A stretch of 64,000 nucleotides of DNA from Gari tellinella. Taxonomy: Eukaryota; Mollusca; Bivalvia; Cardiida; Psammobiidae. Every line of letters begins with the position of its first letter. Positions within the stretch are counted from its first letter, which is position 1. Of this stretch, positions 54,183 through 63,923 are shown in pieces. Under the pieces are notes generated by a model that saw only the letters and a list, made by a program, of their open reading frames with translations, was not told the DNA's origin and made no database searches. The stretch is from NCBI GenBank assembly GCA_922989275.2, contig OV277864.1, positions 75,024,158 through 75,088,157 of the forward strand, read 5' to 3'. Position numbers and translations under genes: made by a program.

Positions 54183-54758
54183 CTTTGAAATGCAGGTATG
54201 TTTGTCCAAACCAAGCTTGAAATAATTAAATTCATTCATAGAAATGCTGTTAAGTTCAATTTACGCACGTTTGAGCTATCCAACTTCTGATTACATATTA
54301 TCTGTGACCTTGGTCCATTCTGATATTTTGTCAGACTATAAAGTTATGTGATATACCCCAAGGGAGATATAGATAGGTCATTAAATAATTGCTGTAATAT
54401 TATCCCTCCAATACCAAGCTGGCATGATGTGGTACTTTGTCTCAGGAATAGTTGACTTATCTAATTTGGGAGAAAGCTCAGACACCAAATCTGCTATGAG
54501 CCGGCCATCAGGTATAGCAGAAAAAAACATTTGATCCCAGTAATAATACCTATGGGACTGTTATATAATAATGAGCTTCTGTGAGAAGGACATTTAAAAC
54601 CCTTACAATGTTGCATTTATAAATTAAAATCAGGGCTCCTGATAAGGGTAGTATTTTGAAAACTAAAATCTTTATTTCTGTGTTAAACCCTATGGTGTTA
54701 CTACTCATTAGAATCGTCTCTTCGAGACGATTCTAATGAGTAGTAGCACCATAGGATT

Positions 54759-57450
54759 ATAATAATAATAATAATAATAACGACTTTATTTTACGTGGAT
54801 AACATATTTGGTGTGTAACCAATTTTCAATATGGTCCACAATCATGGCATGTACATAGTTATATACAGAAAATTAGCACATAAGAACAAGAGAAATTAAG
54901 AATATGTACCAGTCATTGCCATACTCCAAAGATAAGGGTGTAATCATATATGTTTCACTAAGTTTTAATAAATAGTTATAATTCATATTACTAAGGAAAC
55001 ATCAGTTACACTTACATTATTAACTTTTTAGAAGTTAATTGATGTAACTGGCAATGAAAGGTATTATACAGTTGAAAATAAGTACACAATAAATAATCAG
55101 GCAACCGGCAAGATGGTTGCATAAAACTTTTTAACTCTCAATGTGTAATGCATTACATTGAAAGTTCAAAAGTTCAATGCAGATAGATTTTATACTTTTC
55201 ATCTATACATATTTACATTCAGATATACACATAATTCGAAGTCAAAATTGAAGGAGACACTTAGAGAGGACTTTACTGTTCAGACTGAGAAGATCCATTT
55301 TATATAAGATTTCTTGAACTGATCAACTGTATCAGAAAGTCTAATGTGTTTAGGTATATCGTTCCATATTTTCGGACCCGAATAGAGAAGAGATTTACGA
55401 AAGAACTCCAATCTTGGTTTTGGAATCATAAGTTCCATATTATCTATAGATCTGAGGGATCGTCCTGTTTTTAGATTAAATTTTGTGTTCAAGTACTCTG
55501 GGTTTAGATTGTTTAGTGACTTGTATACTTGTAAAGCTTTTTTGTAATCTATTCTATCTTTTATTTTCATCCACTTCAGTTCTTGAAATAGTTCTTCTGA
55601 TGGTGCATCAAACTCCTTGTCTAAAATAATTCTAGCAGCACGCTTCTGAAATTTCAGTACAGAGTTCAGGAGCTCACTGCTACAATTACCCCATATTGTA
55701 CAGCAATAGTCAAGGTGCGGCAAAATATATGCATTGAAAAAAAGCTTTCTAGAATGCAAGTCCAGATAAGATTTAAGTCGGAGAAGAAGGTAGAGATATG
55801 AATTACATTTTTTTATAGTTTGTTCTACATGATGTCTCCAACTCAAGTTTTGATCAACATGTACACCTAGAAGCTTTTCATTCTCCGAGTATGAAACTGT
55901 TTGATTTAGTACTTGGATTTGATTTGAAAGTAGATGGTCAGTAATTGCTTTGGTGTTATATGATGCTGATATGTACATAGCTTTGGTTTTAGATACATTT
56001 AAAATCATGTCATTTTGATGGCACCACTTTTCTACAGCTGTCACATCTGTCTGTAAGTTAGTGTGCACATCGCTGACTGTTTTACCAAAACCTGAAATTG
56101 TAGTGTCATCTGCAAACATGTCGACTGAGGTGTTAATGGTATGTAGGGGGAGATCATTGATATAGAGTATGAAAAGAAGTGGGCCAAGAATGGAGCCTTG
56201 TGGGACTCCAGCTTCAATGCTTTTTGAGCTTGAGGTGTTTCCTGAAACACAGACTTTCTGAGTGCGACCTGTTAAGTATGATTCAAACCATTCAACACAT
56301 GGCTTGCTAAAATGATAAAGTTTGAGTTTTTGAATCAAAATTGAATGATTAACCAAGTCAAAAGCTTTTGAGAAGTCTAAATACACTGTTCCAACATAAG
56401 ATCTTTCATTGATAGCTGCTATCCAGCCGTCAATAATAGATGAAAGTGCTGTTTCACAGGAGTGGTTTGATCTGAATCCTGATTGCCTGTCATGTATTAC
56501 ATGATTTGTTTCTAAGAAGCATTTAAGATGTTCAGACACATGTTTTTCGAGGATTTTTGACAATGTTGGTAAAATGGAGATTGGTCGATAGTTGTTGGAG
56601 TCAGATTTGGTACCCTTTTTGAAAATGGGTGTTACTTTTGCAATTTTAAATTTGTCAGGGAATTTATTGTGTCTAATACTAAGGTTCATTACTTTTGTGA
56701 TTGGTTTCAAGATTGACATGTAGCATAGCTTAAGGATTTTAGGTCCAATTCCATCAAGTCCAGTTGACTTTGTTTTGTCTAAGTTTTTTAAATATTTGCA
56801 AACAAATTCTTCTGTGATGTCTGGTATATGAAAAGTATTGCCCCCTAGTGTAGAATTTACAAAGGAGATAATGCTTTCAGTATTTTTTGTGTCTATGTTA
56901 CTATGGGGACATTTTACAGTTTTGAAGATATTTGAAAAGAATGTATTAAAGTGTTCAGCTGTAGCCATGGGATCTGTAATTGGATTTCCATCTAAATCAT
57001 TAATGTAGTTAGTCTGATGTTGTTGGGTTTTTCCTGATAATTCTTTTATATTTTTCCATAGTAGTTTGGGGTTTTTCTTATTTTCATTTATTGCTTGTGA
57101 ATAGAATGATTTTTTTGCTGTTTTTGTAAGTACCTTGACCTTTTGTCTAAGATTTTTGTAGTGGGTGTCGTTTCCTGTATTTTTAGCTGAATTTCTTTCT
57201 TTGATGGCATTAAGTATTTCTTCATTAAACCAATCTGGCTGATGTTTGTATTTAACTCTTTTCTCCTTTTCTGGTAGGTGGTTATTCATAACATCAGTGA
57301 ATAGATTTATAAAGCAGTCTAAAGCATCATCTGGATCATCATATATGTCCAGAAGTGACCATGGTTGTGTGTTTAAATCATTAAGAAATTGTTCCTCATT
57401 GAAGGTTTTATATGATCTGTATTTGATTATGTGATGTAAGGGGCTTGATA
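54759..57450 (-). mobile_element. 5'-truncated non-LTR retrotransposon (LINE)
   Basis: About 2.7 kb. The 3' end, read on the minus strand, is an AATAAAGTCG segment followed by a (TTA)n tail at 54759-54780; about 500 bp of 3' UTR lies at 54781-55279; the rest is the RT ORF. The element interrupts an E-family MITE: the left half ends at 54758 in the hairpin's distal arm and the right half resumes at about 57451. 5' truncation is the usual outcome of LINE insertion. The 5' boundary is accurate only to a few bases. Confidence 0.85.
55280..57448 (-). CDS. LINE reverse transcriptase ORF2, 5'-truncated (endonuclease domain missing)
   Basis: Open frame of 669 residues from the first Met at 57289, and it stays open about 53 residues further upstream to the junction at about 57449, so the Met is not the true start. 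Seen, counting from that Met: an STGLDGIG motif at about 175-182; the RT palm with NYRPISILP (233-241), LDFSKAFD (304-311), GVPQGSILGP (361-370) and the catalytic box FADD (392-395); then a thumb/C-terminal region with LGVHVDQNLSW (474-484) and LPHLDYCCTIWG (523-534), ending at a TGA. Such ORFs copy LINE RNA into DNA at the target by target-primed reverse transcription. The conserved C-terminal region is typical of Jockey/CR1/L2-type LINEs, normally about 900-1000 residues with an N-terminal APE-type endonuclease; that part is absent. No frameshift or internal stop is visible, so the insertion looks young. The clade is not resolved. Confidence 0.93.
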   Translation of the reverse strand, partial: SSPLHHIIKYRSYKTFNEEQFLNDLNTQPWSLLDIYDDPDDALDCFINLFTDVMNNHLPEKEKRVKYKHQPDWFNEEILNAIKERNSAKNTGNDTHYKNLRQKVKVLTKTAKKSFYSQAINENKKNPKLLWKNIKELSGKTQQHQTNYINDLDGNPITDPMATAEHFNTFFSNIFKTVKCPHSNIDTKNTESIISFVNSTLGGNTFHIPDITEEFVCKYLKNLDKTKSTGLDGIGPKILKLCYMSILKPITKVMNLSIRHNKFPDKFKIAKVTPIFKKGTKSDSNNYRPISILPTLSKILEKHVSEHLKCFLETNHVIHDRQSGFRSNHSCETALSSIIDGWIAAINERSYVGTVYLDFSKAFDLVNHSILIQKLKLYHFSKPCVEWFESYLTGRTQKVCVSGNTSSSKSIEAGVPQGSILGPLLFILYINDLPLHTINTSVDMFADDTTISGFGKTVSDVHTNLQTDVTAVEKWCHQNDMILNVSKTKAMYISASYNTKAITDHLLSNQIQVLNQTVSYSENEKLLGVHVDQNLSWRHHVEQTIKKCNSYLYLLLRLKSYLDLHSRKLFFNAYILPHLDYCCTIWGNCSSELLNSVLKFQKRAARIILDKEFDAPSEELFQELKWMKIKDRIDYKKALQVYKSLNNLNPEYLNTKFNLKTGRSLRSIDNMELMIPKPRLEFFRKSLLYSGPKIWNDIPKHIRLSDTVDQFKKSYIKWIFSV

Positions 57451-57631
57451 TGATATTAGTGAGAAAATGTTTAATTTGCTCAATTTACTCTCTCTGATCT
57501 GGAGCCCTGTAAAATGGACTCTTACATTTTTATGATGTCACTCAGAGAAGTTTACAGTCACGGATTCCTCAAGGGGTTTGTCAACAAAATATCTAAGAGT
57601 ATGACAAGTTATTCTTTGAAATATTATGAAG

Positions 57632-57824
57632 CAGGGTTCCAGATAAGGGGGAGTAAACTAAACAAATCCAGCATTTTCTCACTTATTTCAGCACCAAATC
57701 CTATGGTGTTACTACTCATTAGAATCGTCTCTTCGAGACGATTCTAATGAGTAGTGACACCATAGGGTTTAAAGCAGAAATAAAGATTTTAATTTTTGAA
57801 ATACTCCCCTTATCTAGAACCCTG
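57632..57824 (+). mobile_element. E-family MITE, complete (reference copy)
   Basis: CAGGGTTCCAGATAAGGGGG ... TTATCTAGAACCCTG; perfect palindrome 57698-57769 with AATCGTCTCTTCGAGACGAT apex. ATGAAG at 57626-57631 and 57825-57830. Confidence 0.93.
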
Positions 57825-58110
57825 ATGAAGCATATCAAAGTCCTGACTATTGTATGCACAACTGCTCATTCAGTGATTCTTTTCTTGTTTCTATTTTGTT
57901 CTTCATCTTTAAATTCTTTTGAGTGCTCTTTTAGTCTAATACCTAATTTTCTGCCATTTCTCCAATATAAACATAACTATTTAAAATTCTTGCGTCAAAA
58001 ATGTACGTTAACTTTTGTGCTGTGATTATAGAAGAAAAGGATACTCAAAATATGGATTTACCAACATATAATGAACTATTTCAAAGAAAAGCAAAAGTAA
58101 TACCATTATT

Positions 58111-58174
58111 TATAGGGTTTAAAGCAGAAATAAAGTTTATAGTTTTTGAAATACTCCCCTTATCTGGAGCTCTG
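58111..58174 (+). mobile_element. E-family solo right half
   Basis: TAGGGTTTAAAGCAGAAATA to TTATCTGGAGCTCTG without hairpin or left end. Confidence 0.7.
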
Positions 58175-58613
58175 AGACAGAGGAATCTGGATGAATGAAT
58201 GGATGAAAGAACGAAGGCAAAAAACATTTGACTAATCGTGCAAGGGCATAAAATAGTGTGTTTGTTAACAAGTCTTCTGTAGTGAAGCAGCTAACAGGTA
58301 TGTCCATGAATGGGCCCTTGGTCCAATGGGAGTTGAACATACCACTGATCTCTCTGGGCTTATAAATGAATATAAGTGTAATTTATAAAGGTCAGTCCAT
58401 TGATACATGGTATTTTGATTCATATGTGTCTAGAAAAATGTCTTATGATCTAATATAGGGGAAACTTTGACAGACAATTTCTGCCATGAATTGACGTCAA
58501 TAGGTTGCTAAATGTCTTTCCATTTGTATTCTGAATAAATGTCTTCTATTCAAGAGGTTTCCAGTTCTTAGCCATTTCTGCGTGGAAAACAAGACATAGT
58601 GTTTGTAATTTGA
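58175..58613. other. Unassigned
   Basis: Nothing recognised. Confidence 0.4.
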
Positions 58614-58671
58614 AAACAGTATAGACCCAGATCAGAGGGCTCCTTCAGGATCTGGGTCTGCACTGTTTGCC
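58614..58671. repeat. D-type hairpin
   Basis: AAAACAGTATAGACCCAGAT ... ATCTGGGTCTGCACTGTTT. Confidence 0.65.
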
Positions 58672-59345
58672 ATAATTTCAAATAGTTTTTGGACTATTCC
58701 TTCAGGAGTCGAGGTAAACTTGTAAACAGTTATTTTACGGGCTGAATGAGTTGAAGAGAAGAACAAGAACACCGCAAACGGTACATAATACGCCCACTGG
58801 CACCCTTTTATAGCATATCTGAGTATATCAAGGACAGATAACTCTGTAATGCCAAATCAAATGAACCTCAAATTCGATTCAACTTCAGATCTTGATGCAT
58901 ATAACATTAATGTGAAGTTTCATTATTAACCTTCTGATAGTTTTCCGGGAAAACTTCAGACAAGCAAAATGTATACGAACAAACGTATGTACTGACGGAC
59001 AGAGATGGCCACGCCAATATACGTAGTGACCACCTTTAGAGGAAGGTGACGAGGAGGCACAATCACAGACACAGCACTTATAAATGCATTTTTGTCCACT
59101 TGCTTGAAATTGTTGCCATCAGTGAAGCATAAAAGAAGTTTTACAATGTCTGGAAAAAGCACACACTTTAATCAGGTTCAGTGGAAACGAAGTTTTATTT
59201 TATGCCAAATGGAAATGCAAGGATTTAAAATCTACTTGAAGCATCCCCTAGACAAAATCTTATGCAAAAGAAACACTGATTATAGAGTTCTCAAAGTTTA
59301 ACGATACTGATGCAAATCAGACAGTACTTTATCTCCATGCTGCTT
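58672..59345. other. Mostly unassigned, possible HINE remnant
   Basis: 58850-59010 ends with ACTGACGGACAGAGATGG, like the microsatellite end of HN-type elements. Weak. Confidence 0.35.
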
Positions 59346-59585
59346 AGAACTCCTTGCAATTGTTCGCAGCGGATATAATTCTGTGCCACAGTGATTACCT
59401 TTGCAAACAGTTTGGATCCAGCTGAGACGCCGTGTATCCGCGGCGTCTCATCAGGATCCTAACTGTTTGACACTCTGACCCTGTTTTGAAAAGAAAATAA
59501 GAAAATTCTAATTTAGAACATCAGCAGATGACAATACTTTTTGTTGTTGCAGATGAAAAAAATTGCCCAGCATGCAAAGATTTAA
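59346..59585 (-). mobile_element. C-family MITE
   Basis: GAACTCCTTGCAATTGTTCG ... GCCCAGCATGCAAAGATTTAA; stem GGATCCAGCTGAGACGCC with a slightly loosened apex. Confidence 0.82.
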
Positions 59586-59639
59586 AACTGACTTTTTATA
59601 CTTCTACCATATCATAATATGATAACAGGAATCTTTTAC

Positions 59640-59774
59640 AGTGTCTGTATAAGTGGAATCTTAAAGCAGGCTGAAAGTAAAGCAGAAAGCTCCTGTAGGA
59701 GCTTTCTGCTTTACATTTAGTCTGCTTTAAGTAACTATCTGGACTCTTAAACACTGGCACTAAGTAATGGTTAA
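59640..59774. mobile_element. A-like element with AGCTCC-type stem
   Basis: Hairpin 59662-59731 (AAAGCAGGCTGAAAGTAAAG, apex AGCTCCTGTAGGAGCT); GTAATGGTTAAAC right end. Confidence 0.7.
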
Positions 59775-59912
59775 ACAATTATCCTAATGTATGCAGTTTA
59801 TAATAGACTGTGGACAGCAGATTAATGCAGGCTGGAAATAAAGCAAAGAAAACCAGAAAAAGAAACCTTGAACATGAAGTATAAAAGACATTTCCAGTAC
59901 CATTCCAGAGTG

Positions 59913-60040
59913 GAACTTAAAGACAGGCAGAAAGTAAAGCAGATTACTTCTTTAGGAACAATGTGCTTTACTTCTTTAGAAGAATTGCGTTTCATTCATT
60001 AATCTGTCTTCAATACCCAGGTATGGGGGTAATGGGTTAA
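59913..60040 (-). mobile_element. A-family fragment
   Basis: ACTTAAAGACAGGCAGAAAG stem and GGTATGGGGGTAATGGGTTAA end. Confidence 0.65.
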
Positions 60041-60061
60041 GATAATTGATTTTCTTTGCAT

Positions 60062-60341
60062 TTAACCCATTACCCCATTAATACGCCTTTTTAAACCTTT
60101 AATTTATCCCTCCACTAAAGAAAATAGTTCCAATTTATATAGTTGTGAGTATTTAACATAAGAAATAATTTCAATTTTCTAGCAGCTGGTAGCTTAAAAC
60201 AGACTGAAAGTAAAGAAGAATGCGCCTTAAGGAGCCCTCTGATCAGGGTCTACACTGATTGCATAGGACAAGTTTAATCATCACAGGGGTACACTGTTTG
60301 TAAATGACGAGTGAACTCGTCGCTAGGGTTAAATGTGTTAA
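60062..60341. mobile_element. A/D chimeric MITE joined at the hairpin apex
   Basis: Left half is A (TTAACCCATTACCCCATTAA, arm, stem to AAGAATGCG), right half is D (AGCCCTCTGATCAGGGTCTA to GGGTTAAATGTGTTAA). The joint is CCTTAAGG at 60225-60232, the apex sequence common to both families. Confidence 0.85.
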
Positions 60342-60365
60342 GATAATTGATTTTCTTTGCATTTT

Positions 60366-60536
60366 ACTCGTTCACCCCTGAAACAATTCCAATTTCAAAA
60401 ATAATAAGTCCAGTCCATTTTTGACTATATAGAGTTGATTTTAACAATATATTTCAAAATGACAAATAGTATAAAGTGTATAGGTACAATTTTTGTAAAT
60501 GACGAGTATACTTGTCGCTAGGGTTGAATGTGTTAA
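60366..60536 (+). mobile_element. D-family MITE, hairpin deleted
   Basis: TTACTCGTTCACCCCTGAAA ... TAGGGTTGAATGTGTTAA; the palindrome is reduced to ACAAATAGTATAAAGTG. Confidence 0.7.
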
Positions 60537-60760
60537 GCAAATAATGTTGATGGTAACCTGGCAGCACAATGTATTTCAATGTCTCATGTCTACATGTCTA
60601 CAGTGAGACAAGAGGAATTAATTCTCCTAGAGAAAACAGTAAATGTTTGACTAGCTGTAGCCTCAGAGAAAAAAGAACAATACTTAAAATTGTCTACTGA
60701 GCCTGGTAATTCTTTAATTGAACCTGAGTATTGGGACACAGTAAATCCCATGGAATTCTT

Positions 60761-60945
60761 CAGGGCTCCAGATAAGAGGGAGTAAACTGAAAAATTTTCT
60801 CACTCATTTTAGCACCAAACCCTATGGTGTTACTACTCATTAGAATCGTCTCAAAGAGACGATTCTAATGAGTTGTGACACAATAGGGTTTAAAGCAGAA
60901 ATAAAGATTTTATTTTTTGAAATACTCCCTTTATCTGGAACCCTG
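60761..60945 (+). mobile_element. E-family MITE with 20-bp flanking duplication
   Basis: CAGGGCTCCAGATAAGAGGG ... TTATCTGGAACCCTG; stem AATCGTCTCAAAGAGACGAT. The flanks 60741-60760 and 60946-60965 are identical over 20 bp, beginning GTAAATCCCATGG. Confidence 0.9.
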
Positions 60946-61014
60946 GTAAATCCCATGGAATTCTTCATGCATCTCTATTACTATCTGTATCGTTTTAACC
61001 GCTCTCCAGCTAAA

Positions 61015-61090
61015 AGTATAAACTGATGCTTATAAGAAACCAGTGAAGAACCAGATCAGACAGCTCCTGGGTCTACATCATTCATTTTTA
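61015..61090 (+). repeat. P-family fragment
   Basis: AACCAGTGAAGAACCAGATC AGACAGCTCC...GGGTCTACATCATTC. Confidence 0.5.
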
Positions 61091-61293
61091 TACATTGTAC
61101 CATCAAACACATACATAATTTTCTCACAATAACCCAATTTTTTAAAACTTAAAACAGATGCAACTGCATACATGTAGTTCATTATAGAATATAAGCATGA
61201 AATCAATTCATTTATATTTGGGCTTTATAAAGCTCTGAAGATCTAGAATTTCCAGCATACATTCATTTAACCCTGTGCACTGCTAGCAACCAT

Positions 61294-61545
61294 TTAACCC
61301 TTTACCTGATAGCCTATTTCTAGTACTTAAGATAGGTGACTACTTAAAGCAGGTTGAAAGTAAAGCAGAATGCGCCCTAAGGCGCATTCTGCTTTACTTT
61401 CAGCCTGCTTTAAGCTATCATGTGCTATAACATAGAAAATATTTCCTATAATACATATTCATTACTGATTAAATTGGAACTATATTCTTCAGCGGAAGAA
61501 TAAATCATATCCGCTAAAAGGCGCTTCTATTGGGGAAAGGGTTAA
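61294..61545 (+). mobile_element. A'-subfamily MITE, complete
   Basis: TTAACCCTTTACCTGATAGC ... CTATTGGGGAAAGGGTTAA; 252 bp. Very close to the copy at 43491. Flanked by TTAACCCTGTGCAC and CCCTTATAGCC, possibly another small TTAA element. Confidence 0.9.
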
Positions 61546-61572
61546 CCCTTATAGCCATCAGTCAAATCATGT

Positions 61573-61789
61573 TTAACTCTTTCCTCCCTGAAACTTCAAA
61601 TGGACAATCCCAGTTTCCATTTTAGTCCAGTCCTTTTCTGACTTTTAAGGGTTGTTTTTGTCAATGTTTTGCATTATGACAAACAGCCCTCTGATCTGGG
61701 TCTTCATTGTTTGCATAGACAACTGCACTTTTCACATGTTTACTGTTTGAAAGGACGCCTATATGCGGGACTAGGGTTCAAAGGGTTAA
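61573..61789 (+). mobile_element. D-family MITE, left stem arm deleted
   Basis: TTAACTCTTTCCTCCCTGAA ... GGGTTCAAAGGGTTAA; ACAAACAGCCCTCTGATCTG shows loss of the left stem arm. Confidence 0.85.
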
Positions 61790-61832
61790 CCTATACAACC
61801 TGTAGCTGTTTGTAAGACAATTATATAACTGC

Positions 61833-61887
61833 TTAACCCTTTACCTGATAGCCTATTTCTATATAGTATTGAAGATAGGTCATTATG
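61833..61887 (+). mobile_element. A'-subfamily left arm fragment
   Basis: TTAACCCTTTACCTGATAGC to AAGATAGGTCATTATG. Confidence 0.65.
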
Positions 61888-62069
61888 TATTTTTCTGTCA
61901 AAATGTCGAATATATGACTTTGAGATAATATTAATCAGACGATATTGCAGCAATGAAAGGGTTGGACATAGTCCTCTTGTTTATAGGGAACTGCAGCAAG
62001 GGTCTTTGTACGGAGGAAGTCGTTGTTGGGAGGGCGGTTGTATGGGAGAGAGCGCTATAGTACAAAACT

Positions 62070-63419
62070 ACCCAGGCAAAATATGACCATGGTTGACCAA
62101 GACCAATCATGGTTCATCATGCTTTTTTCAGGTTTAACCATGGTTGAACATGAATTTCAGTAATTTATGACCATGGTAGAACCATGGTTTGAAAAGAAAC
62201 CTGGTCACAATATTGTTGACCTAGGTTGAACATGGTTCAAATGCTACAGACCTAAGGTTGACCATAGTTCAGCTTTTTTGACCATGGTTACAACAAACCA
62301 TATTGTCAACCTTGAAGAACATGAATTTTAATTTATAATTACCAACCATGTTCCTCTGATCAAGTTCATTCCATGCATGAAAGTTCATGTCCCTAGCATC
62401 AGTAGAATTGGAGATATCTTCTGGACAAAAAGTGTGACAGATAGAATATCAGTAATATGTGCTACAATTGTAAGTTTCACAAAACAGTGAATATTATACA
62501 TCACTCAGGGCACCTGCTGACAACATAATCACAAGGTCAGAGATTTGAAGTTGTCTGTTTATCTGTACTTTAAAATGTGAATGTGGCAAAAATTAAAGAC
62601 TCCAAACCAGTTCAGACTCCTGCCAACAGGTTCATGGTAAGTTACATAACTTACATAAATACAGTTTTATAATGAGCATGATATATTTTGGATATTTACA
62701 TGATACAAACAAAAGCATGTGGTACCCCACCCACTAGTAGTTTACTATGACACAAGACACATTATCTATATGCCTTTGCAAGCAAAGTACTTGTCAGTTG
62801 GAAAACAGTCAAAAGTATTTCTGTTACTGGAGCTTGTTAGATTTTAACTTAACTTTGTATTAATTTGAAAATATGATGTTGTTTGAAGGTGACCTAGTTG
62901 CAGCCATGAGGAGCTTAGTGATGTAAGTCACAGTGACTATACCACCTGGCCACAATTCATAGATATTAATTCTAATTATAGCCTAAAAGGTTATGGTTAA
63001 GGTCATGAAAGCAAGAATGGTTAAAATATATTGTGATGAGTGAAGTGTCTCACATTTATAATTGCTGTTTGTCATTCTTATTCCAAATTCAGCCGGTTCT
63101 AACCATGGTTGCCCATGGTAATTCCTGGTTAACTATGGTCCGGGGAGCAGGTTTTTAACAATAAAAGTTAGTAGACCATGGTTGATGATCCTGGGTTCAA
63201 ACATGGTCTAACCATGGTGCAACCATGTTTATTTGACCAAGGTCTAACCATGTATCAAACCATGGTTTCCCTTTGAACCAGGAATAACCATGGTTCAAAC
63301 ATGGTCGGCCAATTTGCCTTTTGTTAAAAGCATGGTTAACCATGGTCAACCATAGGTCCCTGAACCAAAGGTAAACCTAAGGTTAACCATGGTTAAACTT
63401 GGTCAATTTTTGCCTGGGT
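62070..63419. mobile_element. S: CCATGG-rich element with TIRs
   Basis: ACCCAGGCAAAATATGACC at the left and GGTCAATTTTTGCCTGGGT at the right. Both arms (62070-62350 and 63090-63419) are degenerate ACCATGGTTAACCATGG-type words in both orientations. The AT-rich centre includes a SINE-head fragment. No ORF. Confidence 0.75.
62906..62955 (-). mobile_element. SINE head fragment
   Basis: AGGAGCTTAGTGATGTAAGT ... CCACCTGGCCACA matches the SINE at 40628-40902. Confidence 0.7.
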
Positions 63420-63505
63420 TGTTCTCAAAGGCACTACTATGGTAGAACAGATTAACTTTAAAGATTTTGCAGTCTTATATATCATACAGATGTCAGGAGA
63501 AACAT

Positions 63506-63747
63506 CAGGGCTGCCATTTCTCCGGATTTTTCCTAAATCTTCGAATTTTTTCTGAAACATTGTAGCTTAAAGCAGGCTGAAAGTAAAGCAGAAATGCGCC
63601 TTAAGGTGCATTCTGCTTTACTTCCAGCCTGCTTTAAGTAGTCACATGTCAACAAAACTAGAAACAAGTTACGATTCGTAAAATCGCACTTGAAAAATGC
63701 AAATTAAGAAATCTTAGGATTTTTCATGCCAACTTATGGCAGCCCTG
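63506..63747. mobile_element. T: CAGGGCTGCCAT element carrying an A-type hairpin
   Basis: CAGGGCTGCCATTTCTCC and CTTATGGCAGCCCTG ends; 6-bp duplication AAACAT at 63500-63505 and 63748-63753. The middle 63560-63672 is an A-family core and left arm without A termini. Confidence 0.85.
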
Positions 63748-63923
63748 AAACATAATGAAGAAAACTCCAATACTTAATACCATTATTTTTGTATGATTCT
63801 GGATCTGACTACACCATTCAATACTGATACAATTTACCCTGTGATCTATCTTTCAGAGATTATTTAGCCAGTTACATTATCAAATGGCCACTGCAAACAT
63901 GTTCTACTGTATTTAAATTCAGT

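Larger units (their letters stand above)
54631..57509 (-). mobile_element. E-family MITE copy split by the LINE
   Basis: Left half 54631-54758 runs from CAGGGCTCCTGATAAGGG through a full 'ATTAGAATCGTCTC' hairpin; right half 57451-57509 ends in TCTGGAGCCCTG. The host duplication TAAAAT is intact outside both halves (54625-54630 and 57510-57515). This fixes E as a family with a 6-bp target duplication and shows the LINE came later. Confidence 0.85.

Noticed and set aside
56041..56250. 69-residue frame inside the LINE
   Set aside because: Out-of-frame shadow of the reverse transcriptase.
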